From Shewanella sp. (GTDB lineage: Bacteria; Pseudomonadota; Gammaproteobacteria; Enterobacterales; Shewanellaceae): a stretch of DNA of 49,550 bases. Positions 1 through 8,746 of this stretch are shown here, piece after piece. Within the stretch, counting starts at the first letter, position 1, and every line of letters starts with the position of its first letter. Under the pieces are notes generated by a model that worked only from the letters and a program-made list of their open reading frames with translations, was not told the DNA's origin and searched no databases. Location: positions 1 through 49,550 of the forward strand of contig NZ_JABSSM010000034.1 of the NCBI RefSeq assembly GCF_013214165.1, given 5' to 3'. The translations under genes and the position numbers were made by a program.

Positions 1-1
1 T

Positions 2-85
2 ATCTAGCGCTCGATAGACCAGTAAACCCCGCACCGACTAGCGTGATGTTCAGGCCATAAAGAACCGCACTTTAAGCGTCTTTTT
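2..85. repeat. First copy of an 84-bp direct repeat holding an ampG-like fragment
   Basis: This block is repeated without visible change at 172-255, giving a period of 170 bp. Read on the minus strand it encodes a peptide containing TLVGAGF, closely resembling an internal stretch of the adjacent AmpG gene (about 719-787, which also reads TLVGAGF). It is therefore a remnant of an ampG-like sequence and not a functional gene. The window starts at this copy, so more copies may lie to the left. Confidence 0.8.
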
Positions 86-171
86 TTATGAAAGTGAAGT
101 GCCAACAGCAACAGCAGCAAAGGCTATGGCTATGGATTCGTGATCGACGTTTCATTTGATGTGGCTGCCTA

Positions 172-255
172 ATCTAGCGCTCGATAGACCAGTAAACCCC
201 GCACCGACTAGCGTGATGTTCAGGCCATAAAGAACCGCACTTTAAGCGTCTTTTT
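172..255. repeat. Second copy of the 84-bp ampG-like repeat
   Basis: This is the second copy of the block at 2-85. It lies just beyond the 3' end of the minus-strand ampG gene. The 86 bp between the copies shows no clear gene. The fragment differs from the true ampG segment at several positions, so it is older than the duplication that made the two identical copies, or it comes from a paralogue. Confidence 0.8.
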
Positions 256-298
256 GTTTTTATGAGAATAAAATTCCAAGTGCCTTTTACTGTAAGAG

Positions 299-1717
299 CT
301 AAATTTCAGTCTTTGATATTTCACGGGGCGAGCCTGTATGTTCATCTTCGTTATGGCGGGTGCGCTTATCGACAATATACACGAGCACTAGCACAGGAAA
401 GCCGATAAGGCTGGCGGCGATGAAGAAGTTCACATAACCGAAGCTATCGACATAGACTCCGGAGAATCCGGCGATGAACTTAGGGAAAAGTAACATGATG
501 GATGAGAGCAGGGCGTATTGAGTCGCGCTGTATCCCGTGCTCGTTAAACTGGATAGATAGGCTATGAAGGCGGCTGTGGCAATGCCGGCACTGAAATTAT
601 CGATGGAAATTGCCAAGGTTAAAAATGGCACGTTATAGCCTATGACTGCTTGCCAGGCGAAGAGTAAGTTAGTCACAGCCACCAACAAGGCGCCGATGAA
701 GAGTATCTTCATGGTGCCATATCTGGCGATCAATAAACCGCCAAACCCAGCACCGACTAGAGTCATGATCAGGCCATAAACTTTACTGATTGTCGCTATC
801 TCTGTCTTAGTGAAGCCCATATCGACATAGAATACATTGGCCATGATCCCCATGACGATATCTGAGATGCGATAACAAGATATCAGCAATAAGATCAGTA
901 TGGCGTTGCGCCCATAGCGCTTGAAAAAATCCATAAATGGCAACACGCTGGCAGTGTATAGCCAAGATAAGGTATTGGCGATGACCTTAGGGTAGCGCTG
1001 CTTCAACTCTTGCATGATGCGCTGTTCTTGCTCGTTGGCCTGCTTAACCTCGACGTCTGGCTCCTTACAAAATAGTGTGGTCAAAATGCCGACGGACATC
1101 AGGCCTGCCATGATCATATAAGCCATCTGCCAGGACAATAGATTGTATTCATCGTTACCCGGGGTGACCCAAGCTGCAATGGTCAATGCGCCCGCGGTGG
1201 CAATGATCATCGCACTGCGATAGCCCACTTGATATGCCGCCGCGAGCGCGGCCTGCATCTTCTCTGGTGCAGACTCTATTCTAAAGGCATCGATGACGAT
1301 ATCTTGGGTGGCAGAAGCAAAGGCGACCATGAGGGCAAACAGTGCCAGCCTCTGAAGATCCTTGACGGGATCGCTGAAAGACATGCCTAAAATGGCTCCC
1401 ACCAAGAGTATCTGAGCGAATAGCATCCAGCCTCGTCTGCGACCAAGTAGCCTGGTGAAGATGGGCAGAGAGAGTCTGTCTACCAAGGGGGACCAGGCCC
1501 ACTTGAAGCCGTAGGCTAGGGCAATCCAGCTGAAATATCCGATGGCAGTTCTGTCTATGCCCGATTCTCTTAACCAGAATGAGAGTGTCGAAAACACCAA
1601 CATCAAGGGAAGACCGGCGGAAAAACCGAGTAAAAGCAGGACTAAGACACGTTTGTGGCAGTAAATCGAGAAAGCGTCTTTGACTTGCTCAAGCTTGGAA
1701 GAGACTGAAGGTGACAT
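299..1717 (-). CDS. ampG: AmpG-family muropeptide permease (MFS)
   Basis: The protein is a 472-residue inner-membrane transporter of the major facilitator superfamily, AmpG branch. AmpG proteins import anhydro-muropeptides (GlcNAc-anhMurNAc peptides) released during murein turnover, and their cytoplasmic level governs AmpR-type beta-lactamase induction. The sequence shows the family start: a hydrophobic first segment with GFSAGLP, then STLSFWLRESG, and the loop LLGRRRGWM near residues 90-100. About a dozen further hydrophobic segments follow. The family is well recognised; substrate is inferred. It is the last gene of a minus-strand group with a cyclophilin and YajG, and yajG-ampG adjacency is also found in E. 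coli. No Shine-Dalgarno is visible before the ATG; an 11-bp perfect inverted repeat lies there instead. Confidence 0.93.
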   Translation of the reverse strand: MSPSVSSKLEQVKDAFSIYCHKRVLVLLLLGFSAGLPLMLVFSTLSFWLRESGIDRTAIGYFSWIALAYGFKWAWSPLVDRLSLPIFTRLLGRRRGWMLFAQILLVGAILGMSFSDPVKDLQRLALFALMVAFASATQDIVIDAFRIESAPEKMQAALAAAYQVGYRSAMIIATAGALTIAAWVTPGNDEYNLLSWQMAYMIMAGLMSVGILTTLFCKEPDVEVKQANEQEQRIMQELKQRYPKVIANTLSWLYTASVLPFMDFFKRYGRNAILILLLISCYRISDIVMGIMANVFYVDMGFTKTEIATISKVYGLIMTLVGAGFGGLLIARYGTMKILFIGALLVAVTNLLFAWQAVIGYNVPFLTLAISIDNFSAGIATAAFIAYLSSLTSTGYSATQYALLSSIMLLFPKFIAGFSGVYVDSFGYVNFFIAASLIGFPVLVLVYIVDKRTRHNEDEHTGSPREISKTEI

Positions 1718-1719
1718 AG

Positions 1720-1787
1720 GCCGACTTAAGAGATACTAATCGACCTAGCTTAATACCAAATAGTTCAAATGACTAGCTTAAGTCGGC
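1720..1787 (-). promoter_or_regulatory. Inverted repeat in the ampG leader
   Basis: GCCGACTTAAG at 1720-1730 and its exact complement at 1777-1787 frame a 46-bp spacer. On the minus strand the second arm ends two bases before the ampG start codon, so folding of the leader would occlude the translation start. No purine-rich ribosome site is visible there. A role in translation control is inferred; the repeat itself is exact. Confidence 0.5.
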
Positions 1788-1789
1788 AC

Positions 1790-1814
1790 AAAAAAGCCCA
1801 AACGCTCAGGCTTA
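1790..1814 (-). terminator. Probable Rho-independent terminator after the 108-residue gene
   Basis: On the minus strand AAGCCTGAGCG is followed by TTTGGGCTTTTTT. This gives a short stem (AGCC/GGCT) and a run of T, placed 40-65 bp after the stop codon of the gene at 1856-2182. It separates that gene from ampG, so ampG may have its own promoter. Confidence 0.6.
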
Positions 1815-1855
1815 GGCTTAGGTTTGTTCTGCTCTTAGAATAAAGATAAAGAGCG

Positions 1856-2182
1856 TTAGGAGCTAGGTCTGATACCAATGCAGTTATTTGGCACTTGGCC
1901 ACCAAGATTAAGATAATCACAACATTCATCAATTTGCTTACGCAGGTATTGATTGCCGCGGATCACCCAATCGGGCCATTTGTCAAAGGCATGTACTAGA
2001 TGCCAGAACACTCTCTCCATATCTGACTGCGCGTCACCCTGATGATTGAACTGTTGCCATTCTTCTAGGGTGTCCCATAGATATAACTGGACCTCATGAA
2101 AATCGAGCTGATCACTCAGAAACGCTTTTCCATATTGGGCCAGTTGGGGCGCTTTATTATCGATGAACTCATTTGGGGTCAT
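1856..2182 (-). CDS. Conserved-type hypothetical protein, 108 aa
   Basis: I do not recognise the family. The predicted protein is small, acidic and soluble, rich in Trp, Gln and Asp, with no signal peptide or membrane segment. The start is the ATG at 2182, because AAGGAGG lies seven bases upstream; an in-frame TTG directly before it would be too close to that site. It sits between the cyclophilin gene and ampG on the same strand and is followed by a terminator-like hairpin. The strong ribosome site and reasonable codon use support a real gene. Function is unknown. Confidence 0.75.
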   Translation of the reverse strand: MTPNEFIDNKAPQLAQYGKAFLSDQLDFHEVQLYLWDTLEEWQQFNHQGDAQSDMERVFWHLVHAFDKWPDWVIRGNQYLRKQIDECCDYLNLGGQVPNNCIGIRPSS

Positions 2183-2344
2183 CAAATCGCCTCCTTATTA
2201 CAACTTAATCAGTATAGGACTAAAAATTAAACCTAGAACAATATTGGTGAAAAATATTGAACATTTTTGAATTTTATACATGTTTGGCTATATTTTTTAG
2301 TTACTTATTTCGATAATAATTTAAGTGGAATATCAATTTACGCA

Positions 2345-2941
2345 CTATTTTCGAGGTAACAGCGTCGCTTTCTTTAACATGATGTCTTCTACAGGAAAGT
2401 CAGGCCAGTCTAGCTTATTGTTGTGTTCTGTCGCTACGGCAGCCATTGCAGCAAGCACCTCTTCACCTTGGGTGACTTCACCAAAGACGGCATATCCCCA
2501 ACGTCTCGATGACGGGTCTAGGCGCTCATTATCTGCTACATTGAAATAGAATTGGCTGGTGGCCGAGTGTGGGTCATTTTCCCTTGCCATGGCGATAGTG
2601 CCGAAGCTGTTCGATAAGCCATTACCCGATTCGTTAACGATCGGGGCATCATAGGGCTTCTCTTCTTGCTTAAGGTCGAGTCCACCACCTTGAACCACAA
2701 AGTCATTGATGACACGATGGAACAGGGTGTTGTTGTAATGACCCTTAACCACATAAGTGAGAAAGTTATCCACTGTGATAGGGGCTCGGGTTCTGTCCAG
2801 CTCTATCACAATTTTTCCCATACTAGTATCGAGTTCAACTTGAGGGTAAAGAGTGTTGGGTTGAATATCTATGGCCGAGGCCATTGAGCTTAGACTCATG
2901 CTCAAGCCGAGCATCAATAATGTGCATATTCTACGAAACAT
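2345..2941 (-). CDS. Periplasmic cyclophilin-type peptidyl-prolyl isomerase
   Basis: The 198-residue protein catalyses cis-trans isomerisation of prolyl bonds. Residues 1-23 are a signal peptide ending in ASA, so it acts in the periplasm. The cyclophilin fold follows: FHRVI with the catalytic Arg, FVVQGGG, the AMAR segment, and SQFYFNV. It matches the PpiA/PpiB class, and the signal peptide points to the PpiA type. AGGGAAG lies before the ATG and supports this start. It lies between yajG (51 bp upstream) and the small gene at 1856-2182, same strand. Other cyclophilin paralogues are likely elsewhere in the genome. Confidence 0.9.
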   Translation of the reverse strand: MFRRICTLLMLGLSMSLSSMASAIDIQPNTLYPQVELDTSMGKIVIELDRTRAPITVDNFLTYVVKGHYNNTLFHRVINDFVVQGGGLDLKQEEKPYDAPIVNESGNGLSNSFGTIAMARENDPHSATSQFYFNVADNERLDPSSRRWGYAVFGEVTQGEEVLAAMAAVATEHNNKLDWPDFPVEDIMLKKATLLPRK

Positions 2942-2991
2942 AGGGCTTCCCTGTTTAATTCCAAATTATTCTGGAACTGGCTTAGCGCCGA

Positions 2992-3558
2992 TTATTGTTG
3001 GATAAATTGATTGAGCTCAGGGTCGTTGAGAATCTCGCCGCTGAGTTGGCCGAGTAATTTATTCATCTCAAGCTCTAAAGTGGCAAAATCTGCATTGAAG
3101 GGACCCGATAATGTGCCCCGAGCCGAGTAACGCTTGGTCAACTCCTGGCTGCTATTTTTGACGATAACATTAATGATGATATTGCTCTTGGCCTCGAAAC
3201 CGAAGGTTGATTCAGTCACATCGGTGAGCAGCTGTTCTAACTGTATCTGCATATGCTTGACTGAGCTTGGATCTATTTGATAACCCGCTTGGGTAAATCC
3301 AGTACGAAAGACACTGTCAATCTGCTTTCTGGGAGCCTCTGAGGGACTGACTAATTTGGCCGCATCGTCACCATTGTTAAATCTCACTATGTAATTGGCC
3401 GAGCGAGTATCTATTGTCTCGATGGCAAGTGTCTGATGAGAATTAGTTTGTTTTTGGACCTCAGGCACTTGTGGATTCAAGGCGATATGACTCGGAGTTT
3501 GGTTGGCACAGGCCGAGAGTAAAACTGATGCGCTGAACAATAGAATGAGACGTTTCAT
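2992..3558 (-). CDS. yajG: YajG-family lipoprotein
   Basis: The product is a 188-residue lipoprotein. The signal peptide ends in a lipobox (LSAC) with Cys17 as the acylated residue. The mature part resembles YajG of E. coli, a lipoprotein of unknown molecular function encoded next to ampG. Here yajG is first in a minus-strand series yajG, cyclophilin, small protein, ampG, so the ancient neighbourhood is kept with two genes between. bolA, which neighbours yajG in E. coli, is instead at about 22.3 kb. Membrane location is inferred from the lipobox; the family call is fairly sure. Confidence 0.82.
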   Translation of the reverse strand: MKRLILLFSASVLLSACANQTPSHIALNPQVPEVQKQTNSHQTLAIETIDTRSANYIVRFNNGDDAAKLVSPSEAPRKQIDSVFRTGFTQAGYQIDPSSVKHMQIQLEQLLTDVTESTFGFEAKSNIIINVIVKNSSQELTKRYSARGTLSGPFNADFATLELEMNKLLGQLSGEILNDPELNQFIQQ

Positions 3559-3743
3559 GTGCTGATTTTCTTATTTGAGTAATATCAAAAACTAGGTGGT
3601 GCCAGCATACCAGAAATGGTATTGGTTTCCACAGCTAGTCTGCTTAGTGAGTTTGTTAAACCTAAATGAATCTAAGATTTGACTTTAATCTCGAATCCCA
3701 TCAGGTTAGAGTAAATGTTCAAATTCTATACAGGATGTGTTTA

Positions 3744-4820
3744 ATGGGATTAGCGCAGACTAGCTCCGCTTGGCAAGCTAATAAAATATCGACAATGGCA
3801 GCACCGAAGGAACTCATGGATGGTCAAGGTAAGCCTATTTTTGGTTATTTTGATGGGCCAGTAGCAGACTTAACGCTAGACAAGTTCGCCTATTTCAATG
3901 AGATGGATAAGCCGGTTTCATCCTTGAAGAAGCACTTTCATTTCAAACAGTTTCAATTTGTTAGCCTGGTGACTCCCAGATACATCATAGGTGTCGCCAT
4001 TGCCGATATTCGCTATGTCGGCAGTGCATTTTGCTACCTCTATGACATAGGCAAGAATAAAATAACGGCAACATCTTGGCTCAAACCACCGGGAGTGGGC
4101 TATCAGATGGAGCCTTCTCCTCTGTCGGGCAGCGCTAAGATAAGCAGCAAAAAGGGCAACATTGAGTTTAACTTGCGCGAGGGGGTGTGGCATCTGGCTA
4201 TCTCAACTGAGTCTATCGAGGCCGAACTCGAACTCGAATCACCTCCCTTGAGTCTGCCCATCTCACTCTGTACCCCGACGGGATACAGCGGTTGGACCTA
4301 TACCCAGAAACATAATGGCTTAAAACCCAAGGGAAGCTTGAGCATTCACGACGAGCCTCAACCACTCAACCAGGCATTGGCGGGATACGATTTTTCTGCC
4401 GGATATATGCGTCGTGACACGAGCTGGCGTTGGGCGAGCATCAATGCTCATACACAAGATGGGGTGATAGGCTTGAACCTCGCCGCCGGTGTGAATGAGA
4501 CTGGCGGCAGTGAAAATGTGTTTTGGGTCAATGGCGAGCGGCACTTGCTGGGGCCGGTACATTTCGAGTTTAGCCGAGATGCTGGCAGTGCAGAATCTAA
4601 GCCTGCCGCGAGTTGGCGCATCTATTCCGATAATGGCCAAATAGAACTGAGTTTTCAGCCCCAAAATTGCCGCTCAGAGAAACTAAACCTCTGGCTGTTA
4701 AAGAGTAACTTTAGGCAGTATGTAGGCCACTATTCTGGCCAGATAATAGATAACTTAGGCAACAAGCATACCTTGCACAATGTAATGGGCCTCACCGAAG
4801 ACCATTTTGCCCGCTGGTAG
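3744..4820 (+). CDS. DUF2804 family protein
   Basis: The protein belongs to the DUF2804 family, whose function is not established. The recognisable domain starts near the motif GYFDGP and runs to the end, with a long conserved middle region including PTGYSGWTYTQKHNG and LNLWLLKSNFRQ. There is no signal peptide and no membrane segment. The start is uncertain: the frame is open from an ATG at 3666, the ATG at 3744 has AGGA about nine bases upstream and is preferred, and the family domain itself only needs the ATG at 3795. It runs divergently from yajG and is not obviously in an operon. Confidence 0.8.
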   Translation: MGLAQTSSAWQANKISTMAAPKELMDGQGKPIFGYFDGPVADLTLDKFAYFNEMDKPVSSLKKHFHFKQFQFVSLVTPRYIIGVAIADIRYVGSAFCYLYDIGKNKITATSWLKPPGVGYQMEPSPLSGSAKISSKKGNIEFNLREGVWHLAISTESIEAELELESPPLSLPISLCTPTGYSGWTYTQKHNGLKPKGSLSIHDEPQPLNQALAGYDFSAGYMRRDTSWRWASINAHTQDGVIGLNLAAGVNETGGSENVFWVNGERHLLGPVHFEFSRDAGSAESKPAASWRIYSDNGQIELSFQPQNCRSEKLNLWLLKSNFRQYVGHYSGQIIDNLGNKHTLHNVMGLTEDHFARW

Positions 4821-4975
4821 AACCGAGTTTAGCTTAGGCATCACTGAGTGCACTCGCACTCGGATGCTGAGAGCCTGACTGAATTCATTGCTATTATTCA
4901 TAAACCGCTAGAAGAGTCAGTATTAACAATCAGTTTTAGAGAAAATAACAATAAAAATTACAGCAAGGAAGTCTG

Positions 4976-5821
4976 ATGGAATTTAGTACACTGATCGCTC
5001 ACCCCGAGATGCTACTTATCGTGCTGGCACCTATCTTTTTTATCTGCATCTTGCTGGAGTGGTATCTGGGCGACAGGCGCAAGAAATTACCCCATAGCGC
5101 CCGTTATCATCTTCCCGAGGTCTTGTGTAATTTCGGTCTGGCCGGAATGCATCAAGGGGCGGATATTTTAACGGGCCTGCTAATCGCTAAACTCTATCTG
5201 ATGTTTTTTGGTTGGCGCTTGTTCGATATCGAGATGAATGCCATTAACTTTGTGTTGCTCATGATAGCCCAAGATTTTTGTTATTACTGGTTCCATCGTG
5301 GCAGTCACAGAATACGTTGGATGTGGGCTGCCCATGTTGCCCATCACAGTTCGGAAAGTATGAATTTTAGCACCGCATTCAGACAATCTCTGATGTACCC
5401 ATTAGCGGGAATGTGGCTATTCTGGTTGCCGCTGGTGGTGGTCGGCTTCGATCCAAATTGGGTGGTATTCGTGGTCTTGCTCAACTTGGGATTACAGTTT
5501 TTCGTTCATACCCAGGCAGTCAAAACCTTAGGTCCAATCGAGTGGATATTCAATACGCCGTCACATCATAGAGTGCATCACGGTCGTAATCCTCAATATA
5601 TAGATAAGAACTATGCTGGCGTGTTGATCATCTGGGATCGTATGTTTGGTACCTATGTCAAAGAGGAGGAGACTGTGGAGTATGGCATCACTAAGCCCAT
5701 TAACAGCTTTAATCCGCTCGTTGTTACTTTCAGTGAATGGAGGTCTATGTTCAGCGAAGCGTTTTCACCGGGACTAACGCTAAAGCAAAGGGCAAGGTTA
5801 CTTTTCTCTCCACCAGACTAA
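4976..5821 (+). CDS. Sterol desaturase / fatty acid hydroxylase family membrane protein
   Basis: The 281-residue protein is a di-iron membrane oxidoreductase of the fatty acid hydroxylase superfamily. It shows the histidine clusters of the family: HRGSH at 107-111, HVAHH at 120-124 and HHRVHH near residues 198-203. Several hydrophobic segments surround them, for example 12-30 and 63-80. Family members hydroxylate or desaturate lipids using O2; the substrate here cannot be told from sequence. AAGGAAG lies six bases before the ATG. The gene stands alone, 155 bp after the DUF2804 gene. Confidence 0.88.
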   Translation: MEFSTLIAHPEMLLIVLAPIFFICILLEWYLGDRRKKLPHSARYHLPEVLCNFGLAGMHQGADILTGLLIAKLYLMFFGWRLFDIEMNAINFVLLMIAQDFCYYWFHRGSHRIRWMWAAHVAHHSSESMNFSTAFRQSLMYPLAGMWLFWLPLVVVGFDPNWVVFVVLLNLGLQFFVHTQAVKTLGPIEWIFNTPSHHRVHHGRNPQYIDKNYAGVLIIWDRMFGTYVKEEETVEYGITKPINSFNPLVVTFSEWRSMFSEAFSPGLTLKQRARLLFSPPD

Positions 5822-6247
5822 GGTTACGCTTTTTATAAAGCGCTTACGGAAAACGGTACGCTGCGCTCACGGGGAAGAGATTGGCAAGACGAATGTTAGA
5901 CCCTTTGTTAATTTATTTGACCACGACATAAATGCCCCCGTTGCACTATACTTTGCAGAGTGAGAAAGGTGATATATGAAGGTTTATTAATTACTAATAG
6001 AAGTAATAAATATGAATATTAAATATTTTAAAACAATGGTATTAGACACTGTTGAAGTGATCGGGACCTTCATAGTGGAGCGTAGGGAGCCAATAGAGCG
6101 TCGGAAGCATCAAAGTTTGGTGCTGACTTACTATACAAGACGGTTTATAGAACGAAGAAAAAGTACACTCGATTTTCAAGTCTAGACTGACTGCCAAAGA
6201 AAGGATGCAAATAGATGACGTCAGCTCTGCTGTCAAAGGGAGTTTAA
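5822..6247. other. Intergenic region without a supported gene
   Basis: About 430 bp separates the hydroxylase from the receiver gene. I see no credible coding frame on either strand, only short open stretches. The part after 5985 is AT-rich. GGGAG at 6238-6242 is the ribosome site of the next gene. Confidence 0.6.
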
Positions 6248-6625
6248 ATGGAAAAAATTCACGTACTCATTGTAGATGACGATCCTGTTTGTTCAGGATT
6301 ATTGCTCGCTATCTTAGCAGATGACTATCATGTTACGACGGTAAATTCAGCTGTTGGGGTACTAGCCTTGTCAAAATCACTCCTACCGAATATTATCTTC
6401 CTCGATGTGATGATGTCCGGGGTAAATGGTTATAAAGTTTTAAAATCTATTAAAAATAATGTTTTCACATTAAATATACCGGTAATAGTTATAACGACAC
6501 TAACCGGAGTGTCGGATAAAAAATTATTCAAACAGTTAGGGGCTGATGGATATCTATGTAAACCCATAACACTTAGGTCAGTTTCAGGCATAATGAACGA
6601 ATATAAACTGTGGCCTCCGCTGTGA
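6248..6625 (+). CDS. Stand-alone CheY-like response regulator receiver
   Basis: The 125-residue protein is a single receiver domain with no output domain. It has the acidic cluster VDDDP at 9-13, the phospho-acceptor Asp53 in FLDVMMSG, the switch Thr in ITTL, and the conserved Lys in CKP near residue 105. Such proteins act by binding a partner or passing phosphate on. No histidine kinase or effector lies next to it, so its partner is unknown. GGGAG stands six bases before the ATG. The gene and its surroundings look AT-richer than the core genes and it may be acquired. Confidence 0.88.
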   Translation: MEKIHVLIVDDDPVCSGLLLAILADDYHVTTVNSAVGVLALSKSLLPNIIFLDVMMSGVNGYKVLKSIKNNVFTLNIPVIVITTLTGVSDKKLFKQLGADGYLCKPITLRSVSGIMNEYKLWPPL

Positions 6626-6910
6626 TTTATTATTAGATATTCTGAATGTTAAATTTAAATCTTTTAAATCCATATTAGGTAGCAAGTGCTAGACGAGGCT
6701 TGTATAACATTTAACGTCCATATTTCATGCTGTAATATGGCCTGGGGATAGCTGCTAGCCAGTAATAGAAGATAGAGCCGAACATGAGCTGCTGGCTCTA
6801 TTAATGCAATCAAAACATTGTTGTTGGTCATTACTAGCTATCGCTAAAATCTAGATGCAATGCTAATTCTGTCTTGATTGTATTCCCCGCATGGGTAATA
6901 AAAAACGCGC

Positions 6911-7618
6911 TTACCAGGAGCTAGCAACACCGATTAATCCATCAATCGCATCAACAGTATCACTCTGTGAATTATAGTAGACACTCTCATTACCAACTTT
7001 AATAAAAGCAGAATGTGAGGTTACGCCATGCTGAGTACATCTCTTATCACCCAGACCACTATTCTTAACACTCACTAAAGTCGCCAATAGTTTACTTTTA
7101 AGATCACCATCAGCCTGTGTAAAAGCCGATTCCATCCTTGCCACTACCCCATCTTCAAGTTCATTTCCTGCTATAACATAATTCACACCAGCAGAACTGC
7201 CGACTTGTTCTGAAATTGCTGAACCTGAGTATGCTTCACCAACAGAATATCCAGGTGATGATATTGTCAATACTAGGTTTTGCCTCATGTGCGGAGTATG
7301 ATCTTGGTCATTGAGAATTAAATGTTCGATGATTTCACCTGGATTTTTCCCTTCAGTGATTAAACCTGCTGCCGCTAACAAATTAGAGTTAGGGAACGGG
7401 ACCTCAGCCTGAGTAATAACAACCCCTTTTCCAGCTACTATTTCAGTGAGGAAAAATGTGGGGTCCATATAATCGGGTAAGCTCACACAGCTAGCAAGTG
7501 CCGAACCTAATTGTCCCGTGCTGGGGTCATAAGCAATAATAGAAAATGTTGCCTGACTTTGTAATGACACCATGGATAAAGCAAGCAATATAGATTTAAT
7601 CTTCTTCAAGTTAAACAT
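6911..7618 (-). CDS. Exported DUF1028 family protein
   Basis: The mature part is a DUF1028 domain, a family resembling Ntn-hydrolases with no settled function. The hallmarks are FSIIAYDPSTGQLG at the mature N terminus, the SALASCVS segment, and a C terminus with DAIDGLIGVASSW. The start at 7618 gives MFNLKKIKSILLALSMVSL, a typical signal peptide, cleaved before TFSII; an upstream in-frame ATG at 7651 would add 11 residues and has no ribosome site. In other DUF1028 proteins the Ntn-like domain begins right after the signal peptide, which fits. The gene is isolated, on the minus strand, in an AT-rich accessory stretch. Confidence 0.8.
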   Translation of the reverse strand: MFNLKKIKSILLALSMVSLQSQATFSIIAYDPSTGQLGSALASCVSLPDYMDPTFFLTEIVAGKGVVITQAEVPFPNSNLLAAAGLITEGKNPGEIIEHLILNDQDHTPHMRQNLVLTISSPGYSVGEAYSGSAISEQVGSSAGVNYVIAGNELEDGVVARMESAFTQADGDLKSKLLATLVSVKNSGLGDKRCTQHGVTSHSAFIKVGNESVYYNSQSDTVDAIDGLIGVASSW

Positions 7619-7651
7619 CCTTATTTTAATTATAAAAGAACCTGTGCTCAT

Positions 7652-8118
7652 TTATTACGACGCAAGGTATCACAATAACTTAACCTATGTTGATTTATCT
7701 GCATAAACTTTAATTGTCGTTTATATAAATGGTCATGCTAAATCTAGCTGTAACATCTGAAGCTTGAGTGTTACAAATAAATAATCATTGTGTCAATTGT
7801 GTGTATTAATATTTCTTTATTAATAAGTGTTAAACCTGGTATCAGTTATTCTGCTGGCTAAAAATCACGTGTCAAAGTTGATTTAATAAATGCAAGGGTT
7901 AATTTCAATGTTGATGCTGGTTATTTACATCTTCATAAATTGTATGATTGTATGATGTGTTATTTTCATATGGATTCGTTAGTCATAGGTACGATTTTGG
8001 CATGCCTAGCATGGTGAGATGCATGTTTTACGTTATTTATTTATTTATTCATTGATTCATTGATTTAGCTCGCGTCATTTTATGTGGGGGCATGGCTATT
8101 TTTAGGGTAAGGATTTGT
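7652..8118. other. AT-rich intergenic region
   Basis: This stretch between two divergent genes is strongly AT-rich and has simple repeats, such as ATTTATTT at about 8036 and ATTGATTC near 8050. I see no gene. It must hold the promoters of both the DUF1028 gene and the barrel gene, but no convincing promoter stands out. Confidence 0.6.
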
Positions 8119-8681
8119 ATGAAATTATTATCGGTACTGATTGCATCCATGTTGAGTTTTGGGGCTGTGGCTGGCGAGTATAAACATATTGTTGGTGGCA
8201 ATATTGGCATGGTAGCCAATAATTTCAAGCCGGCGATGGTAATAAATTCGCTGGCGGTGATGGCGGTGGAATTGATGCTTATTATCGATATATGCTTAAT
8301 GATAAATTTGGGCTAGAAGGCAGTGTTTTTAGTGGTAGTGGTGGTATTATAAGTGCCTTGACTGGCATGTTCACTACGGTCGATAATATCAGTTACAAAG
8401 GTGTGCGAGCGGCAATATATGGCCAATACTTACTGTCTGAAAGTAATAGCCTGTACGCCAAGTTAGGTGCCAGTGCCAAACAGCTTAACTATGATGTTTC
8501 AGGTGTTTTCGGGAGTGGCACTACTGAGAGTATTGAAACAGACGGAACCGATTTCTATGGTGTGCTAGGCTGGGGAATACGTTTTCAATCCGGGCTAGGC
8601 CTTAACCTGGAATACCAGTATGTGCCAATCCAAGAGGTCATAGTGCAAAATTTCAGTATCGGGTTTAGCTACCCATTCTAA
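8119..8681 (+). pseudogene. Outer-membrane beta-barrel protein broken by one frameshift
   Basis: The reading starts at the ATG at 8119, with AAGGA six bases upstream, and gives a signal peptide ending in GAVAG. After about 35 residues the frame runs astray near 8220-8240 and stops at 8314-8316. The continuation lies in another frame: it reads AGDGNKFAGGDGGGIDAYY, then runs to a typical barrel end, IGFSYPF, with terminal Phe, at 8681. A single one-base change would restore about 187 residues. It resembles small OmpW/OmpA-like barrels but I cannot name the family. It is either a recent pseudogene or a sequencing error. Confidence 0.75.
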
Positions 8682-8746
8682 TTTAGCCTTCCAATGAAGA
8701 TTATTGATATTTTCTATGTGTGGCTGGTTGATGCATTGGTGTAAGT

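Noticed and set aside
4320..4664. Open frame of 114 codons antisense to the DUF2804 gene
   Set aside because: It lies wholly inside a well supported gene with family features on the other strand.
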